The notes beneath the pieces are model-generated. The model saw only the letters and a list, made by a program, of their open reading frames with translations, searched no databases and was not told where the DNA came from. Of a stretch of DNA of 64,000 bases, positions 17,180 through 25,776 are shown piece by piece. Position 1 is the first letter of the stretch. Every line of letters begins with the position of its first letter. This stretch comes from Microbacterium sp. (lineage in GTDB: Bacteria > Actinomycetota > Actinomycetes > Actinomycetales > Microbacteriaceae): the NCBI GenBank assembly GCA_013823625.1, contig PNMM01000002.1, forward strand, positions 641,061 through 705,060. Direction: 5' to 3'. The translations under genes were made by a program, and so were the position numbers.

Positions 17180-17632
17180 ATGTCGAAGCTCATTCTCACG
17201 CAGGACGTCACCGGTCTCGGTGCTCCGGGCGATGTCGTCGAGGTCAAGAACGGGTACGCCCGCAACTACCTCATTCCTCAGGGTCTTGCCGTGGCGTGGA
17301 GCCGCGGTGGCGAGAAGCAGGTCGACTCGATCAAGGCCGCCCGCGCAGCGCGCGAGCACGCCACGATCGAAGAGGCCCTCGACCTGAAGGCTCGCCTCGA
17401 GGCGAACCCCGTCACGCTCACCGTCAAGGCGGGCGCTGAAGGTCGTTTGTTCGGTTCGGTCAAGACCGGTGACGTGGCAGATGCTGTCGCTGCTGCCGGC
17501 CTCGGCTCGATCGACAAGCGCCTTCTCGAGCTTGTCGCGCCCATCAAGGGGCTCGGTCAGCACGAAGCGATTCTCAAGCTGCGCGACGGTGTCGTTGCGA
17601 CCATCACCATCTCGGTCGTGGCCGCAAAGTAG
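17180..17632 (+). CDS. rplI: 50S ribosomal protein L9
   Basis: 150-aa protein with the L9 signature [20 protein letters not shown]. Last gene of the operon, 9 bp after rpsR, and followed by a terminator hairpin. Confidence 0.97.
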   Translation: MSKLILTQDVTGLGAPGDVVEVKNGYARNYLIPQGLAVAWSRGGEKQVDSIKAARAAREHATIEEALDLKARLEANPVTLTVKAGAEGRLFGSVKTGDVADAVAAAGLGSIDKRLLELVAPIKGLGQHEAILKLRDGVVATITISVVAAK

Positions 17633-17650
17633 TCGTTCTCAGCACCACTC

Positions 17651-17682
17651 AGCGGTACTCGCGCTTCGGCGCGGGTACCGCT
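17651..17682 (+). terminator. Terminator after rplI
   Basis: AGCGGTACTCGCGC and GCGCGGGTACCGCT form a 14-bp stem with one G-T wobble, capped by a TTCG tetraloop and followed by TTTG, 18 bp after the rplI stop. Confidence 0.8.
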
Positions 17683-17717
17683 TTGTGCATCCCCCTGTCA
17701 AGTCCGCTGCGGCGTGT

Positions 17718-17916
17718 TCGTCCACAGACTCATGGGCGCCATCCTCAACCCTCAGGGGTCGGTTGAAGCCTGTTTTTCCACACACCATGTGAACAATGAA
17801 AGTCCTGGTCAGAGGCTTTTCTTCCCTGCATTTCAGTTTCAAGTGCACAGGCGTTTCCACATGTTGCCCACATGACTCCCGGCGTTTCTCCGCACGATTC
17901 CACATGGTTATCCACA
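17718..17916 (+). promoter_or_regulatory. Cluster of DnaA-box-like sequences upstream of dnaB
   Basis: The 420-bp rplI-dnaB gap contains one perfect DnaA box, TTATCCACA at 17908-17916. Five related nonamers lie in the same orientation: TCGTCCACA (17718), TTTTCCACA (17774), GTTTCCACA (17853), TTGCCCACA (17864) and GATTCCACA (17896). The surrounding sequence is noticeably more AT-rich than its neighbours. It may be a DnaA-controlled dnaB promoter or a DnaA-titration site; this is inference from motif density. Confidence 0.5.
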
Positions 17917-18052
17917 GGGTTGATTTGAGGGTGGATGCGCGGCCTTCCTAGGGTGAACCGTCTCGCTGTCTCGTGCGGCGGGCGCGCCGCGGCACCGAGT
18001 GTCGGCGGTGCGCGGTAGACCTAGGTGCAGAGGGCCAGACGGGGGGTCGGTT

Positions 18053-19447
18053 ATGTCAATTGCGCACATTTCAGCAGCAACCGATCCACGCCCCGCGGGT
18101 GAGTCGCGTGGCACGAGCGACGCGCGCAGTCATGACCGCGTTCCACCCCACGACCTCCTCGCCGAGCAGAGTGCTCTCGGCGGCATGTTGCTCAGCAAAG
18201 ACGCCGTCGCTGACGTTATCGAGAGCGTGCGCGGCGTCGACTTCTACCTGCCGAAGCACGAGGTGATCTTTGAGGCGATCCTCACGCTGTATGCGCACGG
18301 TGAGCCGACCGACGTCATTGCCGTTACCGACGAGCTGACCAAGTCGGGCGCTCTGAGCCGGGCGGGCGGTGCTGACTACCTGCACACGCTGACCGCGATT
18401 GTGCCCACGGCCGCGAATGCGGGCTATTACGCCTCACTCGTGGCCGAGAAGGCGGTGCTTCGCCGGTTGGTCGAGGCCGGCACGCGCATCGTGCAGATGG
18501 GCTACGCCTCTGAGGGCGAAGTGACCGACCTCGTGAACAACGCCCAGGCTGAGATTTACCAGGTGGCCGGCGGCGTTGAGGCAGAAGACTTCATTCCCCT
18601 CACCGAAGCCGTGACCACGGCGATTGACGAGATCGAGGCCGCGAAGGGCCGCGACGGCTCGATGACGGGTGTGCCGACCGGTTTCGCCGATCTCGACGAA
18701 CTCACCAATGGTCTGCACGGTGGGCAACTCATTCTCGTCGCTGCCCGCCCCGCCCTCGGTAAGTCGACCCTCGCGCTCGACTTCGCCCGCGGCGCTGCCA
18801 TCAAGCACGATCTGCCGACGATCATCTTCTCGCTCGAAATGGGGCGCAGTGAGATTGCCATGCGTCTGCTTTCGGCAGAGTCGTCGGTTCCGTTGCAGGC
18901 CATGCGCAAAGGCACCGTTGATGCACGAGAGTGGACGACGATTGCGGCAACACGCGGTCGTATCAATGACGCCCCGCTCTACATCGATGACAGCCCCAAC
19001 ATGACTCTCGTCGAGATTCGGGCCAAGTGTCGCCGGCTCAAGCAAAAGGTCGGGCTCAAGATGGTCATCATCGACTACCTCCAGCTCATGACGAGCGGCA
19101 AGCGCGTTGAGAGCCGTCAGCAAGAGGTCAGCGAGTTCTCTCGCGCGCTCAAGCTCATGGCGAAAGAACTGCAGGTTCCCGTTGTGGCACTCTCGCAGCT
19201 CAACCGTGGCCCCGAGCAGCGCGCCGACAAGATGCCGGCCTTGAGCGATTTGCGCGAGTCGGGCTCGCTCGAGCAAGACGCCGACATGGTGATCTTGCTG
19301 CACCGCGACAGTGCCTACGAGAAAGAGAGCGCTCGCCCTGGCGAAGCCGACCTCATCGTGGCGAAACACCGCAACGGCCCCACGAAGACCATTACGGTCG
19401 CGTTCCAAGGGCACCTGTCGCGGTTCGCCGACATGCCGCGCATCTAG
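18053..19447 (+). CDS. dnaB: Replicative DNA helicase DnaB
   Basis: Hexameric RecA-fold helicase. The 464-aa product has the N-terminal domain beginning PHDLLAEQSALGGML, a Walker A region in VAARPALGKSTLALDFA, KMVIIDYLQLM (Walker B) and GSLEQDADMVILLHR. No intein interrupts it, unlike in some actinobacteria. The ATG at 18053 is preferred to the earlier in-frame start because it follows a G-rich ribosome-binding site and gives a normal-length N-terminal tail. Confidence 0.95.
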   Translation: MSIAHISAATDPRPAGESRGTSDARSHDRVPPHDLLAEQSALGGMLLSKDAVADVIESVRGVDFYLPKHEVIFEAILTLYAHGEPTDVIAVTDELTKSGALSRAGGADYLHTLTAIVPTAANAGYYASLVAEKAVLRRLVEAGTRIVQMGYASEGEVTDLVNNAQAEIYQVAGGVEAEDFIPLTEAVTTAIDEIEAAKGRDGSMTGVPTGFADLDELTNGLHGGQLILVAARPALGKSTLALDFARGAAIKHDLPTIIFSLEMGRSEIAMRLLSAESSVPLQAMRKGTVDAREWTTIAATRGRINDAPLYIDDSPNMTLVEIRAKCRRLKQKVGLKMVIIDYLQLMTSGKRVESRQQEVSEFSRALKLMAKELQVPVVALSQLNRGPEQRADKMPALSDLRESGSLEQDADMVILLHRDSAYEKESARPGEADLIVAKHRNGPTKTITVAFQGHLSRFADMPRI

Positions 19448-19518
19448 CTACCGCGATACGCGCACATCACAACGTCCGTCGCAGGATGCTCTCGGGCGAC
19501 GCGCCGTACGATGGCGGC

Positions 19519-20103
19519 ATGACTTCTGCGCCCTCGACGCCTCCCTCTTCGGTGGCGCGTGCTGCGTGGCTCGGGCCCGTGCTGCGCGCGGTGCCCGCCG
19601 CAATCTCGGGACTCATCATCACTTTCACCGCCAACCATTCGCCCACGCTCGGTCTCGTCATGCTCGGCGTCTTTGGGCTTGGTTCGGCCCTCGTGCTTGC
19701 CGTGTCGAGCGTGCCCCTGGGTGCGGGTGAACCGCTGCGCTCGCTGCAGCTGGGGCTCGCGATCATCGCCGGGGTGGCCGGCGCCGTCGCCCTGGCCGTG
19801 GTGACCCTCATGGGCGCGGGGCTCGCGATGCTTCTGCTCGTGCTCGGGGGGTACGCGGTCGTCGCGGGCGGGCTGGAACTTGTCTGGGGCATCCGTCATC
19901 GAGGGCGTTGCCCTTTCGCGCGCGACGCCATGGTCATCGGTGCCGCCACGCTGGCGTTGGCGATCGTCTTGGCTCTCGTGGGCGACTCGGTCAGCGCCGT
20001 CGGCTTCTTTGGCGCCTATGCCGTCATGCTTGCCATCTTCTTGCTGATCGCCGGCCTCAGCCTCAAGTGGTCGACCCCCATGAAAGAGAGCACCGCCTCA
20101 TGA
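19519..20103 (+). CDS. Small polytopic membrane protein (HdeD/DUF308-like)
   Basis: 194-aa protein with about six hydrophobic segments in pairs, resembling the HdeD/DUF308 layout; function unknown. The ATG at 19519 follows TACGAT by exactly six bases, suggesting a leaderless mRNA and arguing against the upstream in-frame start. The next gene overlaps it by ATGA. Confidence 0.65.
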   Translation: MTSAPSTPPSSVARAAWLGPVLRAVPAAISGLIITFTANHSPTLGLVMLGVFGLGSALVLAVSSVPLGAGEPLRSLQLGLAIIAGVAGAVALAVVTLMGAGLAMLLLVLGGYAVVAGGLELVWGIRHRGRCPFARDAMVIGAATLALAIVLALVGDSVSAVGFFGAYAVMLAIFLLIAGLSLKWSTPMKESTAS

Positions 20104-20339
20104 CCGAACCCCGAACGCGCACCAACCTGCGCCCCAGTGAACTCGTGGCGCTCGCGGCCCTGGTCGCCGTGTTCGTGGCACTCATTACGCTCATGGCCAC
20201 GCGCGAACTCGTCTTCTCGCTCATCGTGTTCGGCGGCGCCTTCGTGCTCGCTCTCGTGGTGCTCGCGATGCTCATGCTCGCCATCACGCCCAATCGCCCC
20301 GCCGATGGCGAGCGCGAGCCCGACACCAAGAACGACTGA
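20100..20339 (+). CDS. Small two-span membrane protein, hypothetical
   Basis: 79-aa protein with an Arg/Glu-rich start (MTEPRTRTNLRPSELVALA), two adjacent hydrophobic segments and an acidic tail. Its ATG overlaps the stop of the preceding membrane-protein gene, so the two are probably co-translated and may act together. I recognise no family. Confidence 0.7.
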   Translation: MTEPRTRTNLRPSELVALAALVAVFVALITLMATRELVFSLIVFGGAFVLALVVLAMLMLAITPNRPADGEREPDTKND

Positions 20340-20359
20340 GGCGCGCGCCTCTCGGCGCC
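20338..20359. terminator. Possible bidirectional terminator between convergent genes
   Basis: GAGGCGC (20338-20344) pairs with GCGCCTC (20353-20359) in the 23-bp gap between the small membrane gene and the convergent purB. Short stem and no U-tract, so only tentative. Confidence 0.4.
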
Positions 20360-20362
20360 TCG

Positions 20363-21751
20363 CTAGGGGCGAACGACGTAGTCGACGAGACGCGACGCGG
20401 CGCCCACGTAGCCGTGCGGCGTGAGGGCAGCGAGTCGGGCTTTCGCCTCGGCAGAGATATCGAGCCCGTCAATGAACTCGCGCAACTCGACCGCTCCGAC
20501 GCGGTGTCCGCGGGTCAGCTCTTTGAGCAGCGCGTAGGGGTCAGCGATTGAACTGCGGCCTGCGGTGACTTCGGCGCGAATGACCGTTTGAATGGCCTCG
20601 CCGAGCACCTCCCAGTTGCTGTCGAGATCGCGCGCGAGGGCATCCGGATCGATCGCCACCTCGCCGAGACCCTTGATGATGTTGTCGAGAGCGAGCAGTG
20701 AGTGCCCGAGGGCGACGCCGACGTTGCGCTGCGTTGTGGAGTCAGTGAGGTCGCGCTGAAGTCGTGAGGTCACGAGGGTGGCCGCGAGCGAGTCGAGCAG
20801 CGCGCTCGCGAGCTCAAGGTTGGCTTCGGCGTTCTCGAAGCGGATGGGGTTGATCTTGTGGGGCATCGTCGATGAGCCCGTGGCGCCCGGCTGCGGAATC
20901 TGGCGGAAGTAGCCCATCGAGATGTAGCTCCACATGTCGGTGCACAGGTTGTGCAGCACGCGGCCGACGTGGCTGATGCGCTGGTACAGCTGCGCTTGCC
21001 AGTCGTGCGACTCGATCTGTGTCGTGAGCGGGTTCCAGGTCAGTCCGACCCCTGTCACGAAATCGCGGGATGCGCTGATCCAGTCGTGGTCGGGATCAGC
21101 GGCGAGGTGCGCCGAGAACGTGCCCGTGGCGCCCGAGAACTTGCCGCGATACTCGACCTCGTCGACCGAGGCGAGCAGCAGTTCGAGCCGGTGCACGGTG
21201 ACCGCGAGCTCTTTGCCCATCGTGGTGGGGGTCGCGGGCTGTCCGTGGGTGTGGGCGAGCATCGGTTGGTCGCGCAGCTCGACGGCGAGGGTGCGCAGGG
21301 TGTCGACGAGCGAGCGGGCGCGGGGCATCCACACATCGCGCACGGCCGCACGAATCGTGATGGCGTAGGCCAGATTGTTGATGTCTTCGCTCGTGCAGGC
21401 GAAGTGCGTGAGTTCGGCGATCTCGGTGAGGCCGAGCGCCGCGAGCTTGTCGCGGACGAGATACTCGACGGCCTTGACATCGTGCCGGGTCTGGGCCTCG
21501 CGCCGTGCGAGGTCGGCAATGTCGACGTCGCCGAAGTCGGTGACGATCGCGCGCAATTGCCGCGCTTGCTCAGCTGTCAACGGCTGTGAACCAAAGAGGC
21601 CGGCGTTGGTCAGATGAATGAGCCACTCCACCTCGACCTCAATGCGGGCACGGTTGAGCCCCGCTTCGCTCAAGTGTTCGCCCAGACCGGCGACCTGTGC
21701 TTGGTACCGCCCGTCGAGAGGGCTGAGGGGCTGGATGCTGAGCGGGCTCAT
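20363..21751 (-). CDS. purB: Adenylosuccinate lyase
   Basis: Fumarase-superfamily lyase acting twice in purine synthesis (SAICAR and adenylosuccinate cleavage). The 462-aa product has LSPLDGRYQ, HTHGQPATPTTMGKE, and the flexible signature loop GSSTMPHKINPIRFENAE. Its length and the PLSPLDGRY N terminus match the E. coli-like PurB branch. ATG 21751 overlaps the stop of the upstream phosphatase gene by ATGA. Confidence 0.95.
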   Translation of the reverse strand: MSPLSIQPLSPLDGRYQAQVAGLGEHLSEAGLNRARIEVEVEWLIHLTNAGLFGSQPLTAEQARQLRAIVTDFGDVDIADLARREAQTRHDVKAVEYLVRDKLAALGLTEIAELTHFACTSEDINNLAYAITIRAAVRDVWMPRARSLVDTLRTLAVELRDQPMLAHTHGQPATPTTMGKELAVTVHRLELLLASVDEVEYRGKFSGATGTFSAHLAADPDHDWISASRDFVTGVGLTWNPLTTQIESHDWQAQLYQRISHVGRVLHNLCTDMWSYISMGYFRQIPQPGATGSSTMPHKINPIRFENAEANLELASALLDSLAATLVTSRLQRDLTDSTTQRNVGVALGHSLLALDNIIKGLGEVAIDPDALARDLDSNWEVLGEAIQTVIRAEVTAGRSSIADPYALLKELTRGHRVGAVELREFIDGLDISAEAKARLAALTPHGYVGAASRLVDYVVRP

Positions 21752-22275
21752 GAGACGACTCCCTGTCGGATTCCGGGTTCGAGTTGGCGGAAGAGCGCAT
21801 TGCACGACCGCTCGATCATGCCGAGCACGGCGTCGAACATCGCCGCGTCAGAGTAGTAGGGGTCGGGCACGTCGAGAGCGCCTCCGGCCTCGGGGTCAAA
21901 GCTCAACAGCAAGTGCACTTTCGCTCGCGCGTCGTCGTCGGGAGCCCACGACTTCAAGATGCGCTCGTGCGTGCGGTCGAACGCGATGATGAGGTCGAGG
22001 CTTGCGAACCACGCGGTGTCGAATTGGCGCGCGCGGTGGCCGTCGCCGTCGTACCCACGGGCTTGCAGCGAGGCCACGGTGCGCGGGTCACTGCTCTCGC
22101 CGACGTGCCACTCGCCCGTCCCAGCCGAGTGAACCCCCACGTGGCTTTCCCACCCGCGGGCGCGAATGAGCTCGCGAAATACGGCCTCCGCCATCGGGGA
22201 ACGACAGATGTTCCCGGTGCAGACAAAGCAGATGCGAAACATGCCGGGTGCGTCGAGGACCCGGTCAAAGCTCAT
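21748..22275 (-). CDS. Low-molecular-weight protein-tyrosine phosphatase
   Basis: Arsenate-reductase-fold phosphatase with the CX5R loop CTGNICRSP and the general-acid region VPDPYYSD. Preferred start ATG 22275 (175 aa), which lies six bases after CACAAT and could be leaderless; a later Met just before the catalytic strand is an alternative. Overlaps purB. Actinobacterial homologues often counter tyrosine kinases of polysaccharide export, but nothing here shows the target. Confidence 0.88.
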   Translation of the reverse strand: MSFDRVLDAPGMFRICFVCTGNICRSPMAEAVFRELIRARGWESHVGVHSAGTGEWHVGESSDPRTVASLQARGYDGDGHRARQFDTAWFASLDLIIAFDRTHERILKSWAPDDDARAKVHLLLSFDPEAGGALDVPDPYYSDAAMFDAVLGMIERSCNALFRQLEPGIRQGVVS

Positions 22276-22421
22276 GCCCCCATTGTGTCCCAGTTCCCTC
22301 TCCTCCACACCCGACGGCTGTCGCTGCCCGCTTGCGATGTCGACGGTCGGTTCGGGGCAGCCGGGATCATGGCGTCACCATGACGGCGACGGATGCTGTG
22401 CCACCGCAGAGAGGACCTTGC

Positions 22422-22754
22422 ATGTACGGCGCCTCAGCCCACGACCCATTCGCACCCACCACGTCGGCCGCCTGTGCCCCGCCGGCTCCGGTCGGCGACT
22501 CGGCGGAGGAGCTGCGTCGGCACGCGGCTCTCGTCGACGACCTCCGGCACCGACTCGTCGCGGTTGCTGCGCTGTTGCCCGACAACGGAGCGATCGACGG
22601 CTGGTGGGGAGTCGCTCGTGATGCACTGGAGAAAGCCGTAGGCATCGAGCGGGCGCGGCTGTCGCGCCAGGTTGAGCAACTGTATGGCGTGCGCGCGCAG
22701 CTGGAGCTTGAGGCGAGCAACGCGGCAGCGCGCGGCCTGGGGGCCTTGCCATGA
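22422..22754 (+). CDS. Small helical WXG-like protein, hypothetical
   Basis: 110-aa protein. The central DGWWGVARDALEKA contains a W-x-G turn between two predicted helices, as in WXG100/ESX-type proteins. The ATG at 22422 is set by an AGAGGA ribosome-binding site 8 nt upstream (an ATG at 22380 is possible). It overlaps the next gene by ATGA. No ESX/T7SS machinery is in the window, so the WXG assignment is by pattern only. Confidence 0.55.
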   Translation: MYGASAHDPFAPTTSAACAPPAPVGDSAEELRRHAALVDDLRHRLVAVAALLPDNGAIDGWWGVARDALEKAVGIERARLSRQVEQLYGVRAQLELEASNAAARGLGALP

Positions 22755-24145
22755 CGCGAGGCCTTGCGGTCGGCGTGGGCGCGGGCGTGGCGATCGACGA
22801 GCTCGACCGCGTGAGCCGGGCTCTGCAGTCAGCCGCCGAGCACTGCCATGAGGTCGTGGTGCGCATCCCCCCATTGCGCACGGGGGCGAGCAGAGGTCGT
22901 GATGCCGATCTGTGGGAAATCGAGGGCGCCATCGTTCGGTCTCGAGATCAGCTGAGTGAGCTCTCGCGAGCACTCCGCACGGCAGCGTCGCTCTACGAGT
23001 CGACCGAGCGTGCGGCGGCACGTTCGATCGAGCTCATTGCCTCGCAGTGCGCAGCAGCCGCGGCCTTGGTGGTGTCGCGCCTGGGATTGCTGGTGCTGCC
23101 GGGCCTGGTTGTCGCGGCGAGCAGGGTTACTGCCGTCGCGAGCCTCATGCCCGAGCACGCGCGCGAGCTCGTTTCTGACCACCTCGAGGCTGCGCTCGCG
23201 GCGCTGCTGCCCGCATTGCGCGAGCCAGCCGTTCTTGAGGCGATTCGTGTTGCGCTGACGCTCGCCGACGATGCCGTGCTCGGCACGGTGGGTGTGCCTC
23301 CGGGGGTCGTCGCGGCGTTGGGCGAGGCGGGCCTCGACGTCACCGGCATCGACTCGTCGGCACTCGCGGTCGTCGGGCTCGCGGCTCTCGCGGGCGTGAA
23401 CGGCGTCGACCCCGTGCGGGTCGACCGCGCCGGCTCTGATCTGCGTCGCGGCGGCGAGACCCGCCCCGTGGCGCCTCCCGACTCGCTCGCCGATCGCGTC
23501 GGCCGCGTTCCTGACGCGGCCACTCCCGTGACGATCGAGCGTTACACCCTGGCCGATGGCAGCGACCACGTCGAGGTGTACATCGCGGGCACTGACGCCC
23601 ACGCTCCCATGGGCGGTGAGCAACCGTGGGACATGGCGAGCAACATCGCGCTCATCGCTGGTTCTGAGGCCTCGTCGGTGCAGGCCGTGCGCGCGGCGCT
23701 CGCGGCCGAGGGCGTGACGAGCGCAACCTCGATCGTCTTCACGGGCTACTCGCAAGGTGGGGCGATCGCGACGATGCTCGCCGAGTCGGGCGACTACCGC
23801 ACGACGGGTCTCGTGACGGTGGGTGCGCCGAGCGGGGCACTACCGGTTCGAGGCGACTACCCGGCCATCGTCATTGAGCACCGCGATGATCTTGTGCCCG
23901 TGCTGTCAGGCATCCGTCGCGAGACCACCGCCGTCGTCGTTCGTGGCGATGCCGTCACGCCCGGCGAGCACGTCGAGGGGGCTCTTCCCGCCCACGACCT
24001 TGCCCGGTACCTACGCACCGCGGCACAGGCCGACGCGCACGACAGTGTCGCACTGCGGGCGGCGATCGACGCGTTGCCGCAGGTGCCGCAGTCAGGAACC
24101 GCGAGTGCGTACACGGCGACGCGCATCCCGAGCTCGCCGTCGTGA
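22751..24145 (+). CDS. Alpha/beta-hydrolase with helical N-terminal region
   Basis: 464-aa protein. Residues about 1-110 are helical and Ala/Arg-rich; the rest is an alpha/beta-hydrolase domain with the nucleophile elbow GYSQGG (Ser) and a late acidic/His region (EHRDDLVPV; PAHDLARYL). This architecture, after a WXG-like partner with overlapping start, resembles ESX-associated exported enzymes, but no signal peptide is present. Substrate unknown. Confidence 0.65.
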   Translation: MTRGLAVGVGAGVAIDELDRVSRALQSAAEHCHEVVVRIPPLRTGASRGRDADLWEIEGAIVRSRDQLSELSRALRTAASLYESTERAAARSIELIASQCAAAAALVVSRLGLLVLPGLVVAASRVTAVASLMPEHARELVSDHLEAALAALLPALREPAVLEAIRVALTLADDAVLGTVGVPPGVVAALGEAGLDVTGIDSSALAVVGLAALAGVNGVDPVRVDRAGSDLRRGGETRPVAPPDSLADRVGRVPDAATPVTIERYTLADGSDHVEVYIAGTDAHAPMGGEQPWDMASNIALIAGSEASSVQAVRAALAAEGVTSATSIVFTGYSQGGAIATMLAESGDYRTTGLVTVGAPSGALPVRGDYPAIVIEHRDDLVPVLSGIRRETTAVVVRGDAVTPGEHVEGALPAHDLARYLRTAAQADAHDSVALRAAIDALPQVPQSGTASAYTATRIPSSPS

Positions 24146-24155
24146 GCGCGATCGC

Positions 24156-24560
24156 CTAGGTGCGCTTGCGGCCCACGAGCGGTCGCAGCAGCACGCCGAT
24201 CAGCCAGCTCAGCAGGCCGAGCACGACCGCGCCGAGCACACCCCACCAGAAGCCGTCAACCGTGAGGCCGAACCCGAGCAGGCTCGAGATCCACGCAACG
24301 AGCAAAAGCAGCAAACCGTTGACGATGAGGGCGATGAGGCCCAAAGTCAAGATGTAGACCGGAAACGCGACGATGCGGATCATGTTGCCGATCACGCCAT
24401 TCACGACGCCGAAGATGAGGCCGACGAGCAGGTAGGTCAGCACCAGAGCGACCGTGTCGTCCTCGGCGCCATACGACACAACCTTGACGCCTTCGACGAT
24501 GATCGTCGTGAGCCAGAGGGCGATGGTGTTGATGATCAGGCGAATCAGAAAGCGTCCCAT
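24156..24560 (-). CDS. Phage-holin-family four-TM membrane protein
   Basis: 134 aa with four hydrophobic spans and the motifs LTYLLVGLIFGVVNGVIG and YILTLGLIALIVNGL, typical of the mycobacterial 4-TMS holin superfamily IV (PF04020-like), a chromosomal family with unknown role. CATAGT lies six bases before the ATG on the minus strand. Convergent with the hydrolase gene. Confidence 0.8.
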   Translation of the reverse strand: MGRFLIRLIINTIALWLTTIIVEGVKVVSYGAEDDTVALVLTYLLVGLIFGVVNGVIGNMIRIVAFPVYILTLGLIALIVNGLLLLLVAWISSLLGFGLTVDGFWWGVLGAVVLGLLSWLIGVLLRPLVGRKRT

Positions 24561-24658
24561 GCGTCAACTATGCACACTCGGGTGCCGTAGCGGCAATTGA
24601 CGAACCGGTGAACGGTCGTCGCCGGTGCAGCGCACGCTGGTCGACGTAGGCTGGGCGG

Positions 24659-25741
24659 GTGACCGAGACCCCGATGACGAGCCCGCCATCTGTGCGGCTT
24701 CGACCCGAGATCATGTCGTTGCCCGCCTACAAGCAGGGCCGACCAGCGACGGCGAATGCGTTCAAGCTCTCGAGCAACGAGAACCCTTTTCCGCCGCACC
24801 CGGCCGTGCTCGCCGCGATTCGCGATCTCGACATCAATCGGTATCCGGATGCGACGGCTCTCGCCGTTCGTGAACGGCTTGCCCTGCGGCACGGCGTGAC
24901 CGCCGACGAGGTCATCGTCGGGGCCGGATCCGTCGCGATCCTCGCGCAACTCATTACCGCGGCCGCGACCGTCGGCGATGAGGTCGTGTTCGCCTGGCGG
25001 AGCTTCGAGGCCTACCCGGGCTTGGTCACGGTCGCCGGCGCGACGAGCGTGCGGGTCGCCCTCACCGACGATGCCCGGCACGATCTGCCGGCGATGGCGG
25101 CGGCGGTCACCGACCGCACGCGCGCGATCATCGTCTGCACGCCCAACAACCCCACGGGCACCGTGGTGACGGCCGCAGAGTTCGACGCCTTCATGGCCGC
25201 CGTGCCGAGCGACTTGCTCGTCATTCTCGACGAGGCCTACGCCGAGTTCATCGATGACCCGAGTGCGGTCGACGGCGCCACGCTCCTTCGGCGCTACCCA
25301 AACCTCGTGGTGCTGCGCACGTTCTCTAAGGCCTACGGGCTCGCGGGGCTGCGCGTGGGCTACGCGATCGGTCCGGTCGAGGTGCTCGACGCCGCGCGCA
25401 GCACGGCGATTCCGCTGAGCGTGACCGAGGCGGCGCAACGCGCGGTGCTCGCGGCGATGGAGGTCGAGCCCGAGCTGCTCGAGCGCGTGCGATCCCTGGC
25501 CGTGCGCCGCGATGAGGTGCAGCAGGCACTGCGGGAGCAGGGCTGGCGCGTGCCCGTCTCGCAGGGCAACTTTGTGTGGCTGCCGACCGGGCCGGCCACG
25601 GCCGCCGCGGGTGAGGCGCTTGCCGCGGCCGGGATCGTGGCACGCGTGTTTGCTCCGGAGGGCATCCGTGTGTCGATTGGTGAGGCCGAATCTGTCGAAA
25701 CTCTGTTGGCCGCCACGAGCGAGGTTGTGCGCACCCTCTGA
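24659..25741 (+). CDS. hisC: Histidinol-phosphate / aromatic amino acid aminotransferase
   Basis: PLP fold-type I transaminase (360 aa) with [29 protein letters not shown], and the PLP-lysine motif [16 protein letters not shown]. The N terminus [17 protein letters not shown] resembles actinobacterial Pat (phenylalanine aminotransferase), so it could be annotated pat; HisC and Pat cannot be separated by eye. GTG start at 24659, six bases after TAGGCT, probably leaderless. Confidence 0.85.
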   Translation: MTETPMTSPPSVRLRPEIMSLPAYKQGRPATANAFKLSSNENPFPPHPAVLAAIRDLDINRYPDATALAVRERLALRHGVTADEVIVGAGSVAILAQLITAAATVGDEVVFAWRSFEAYPGLVTVAGATSVRVALTDDARHDLPAMAAAVTDRTRAIIVCTPNNPTGTVVTAAEFDAFMAAVPSDLLVILDEAYAEFIDDPSAVDGATLLRRYPNLVVLRTFSKAYGLAGLRVGYAIGPVEVLDAARSTAIPLSVTEAAQRAVLAAMEVEPELLERVRSLAVRRDEVQQALREQGWRVPVSQGNFVWLPTGPATAAAGEALAAAGIVARVFAPEGIRVSIGEAESVETLLAATSEVVRTL

Positions 25742-25776
25742 CCAGCGGCCGCATGTGCGGGCCTAGAGTGGAATCC

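Noticed and set aside
24156-24560. Phage lysis holin, suggesting a prophage
   Set aside because: Belongs to a common chromosomal 4-TM family; no phage genes nearby.
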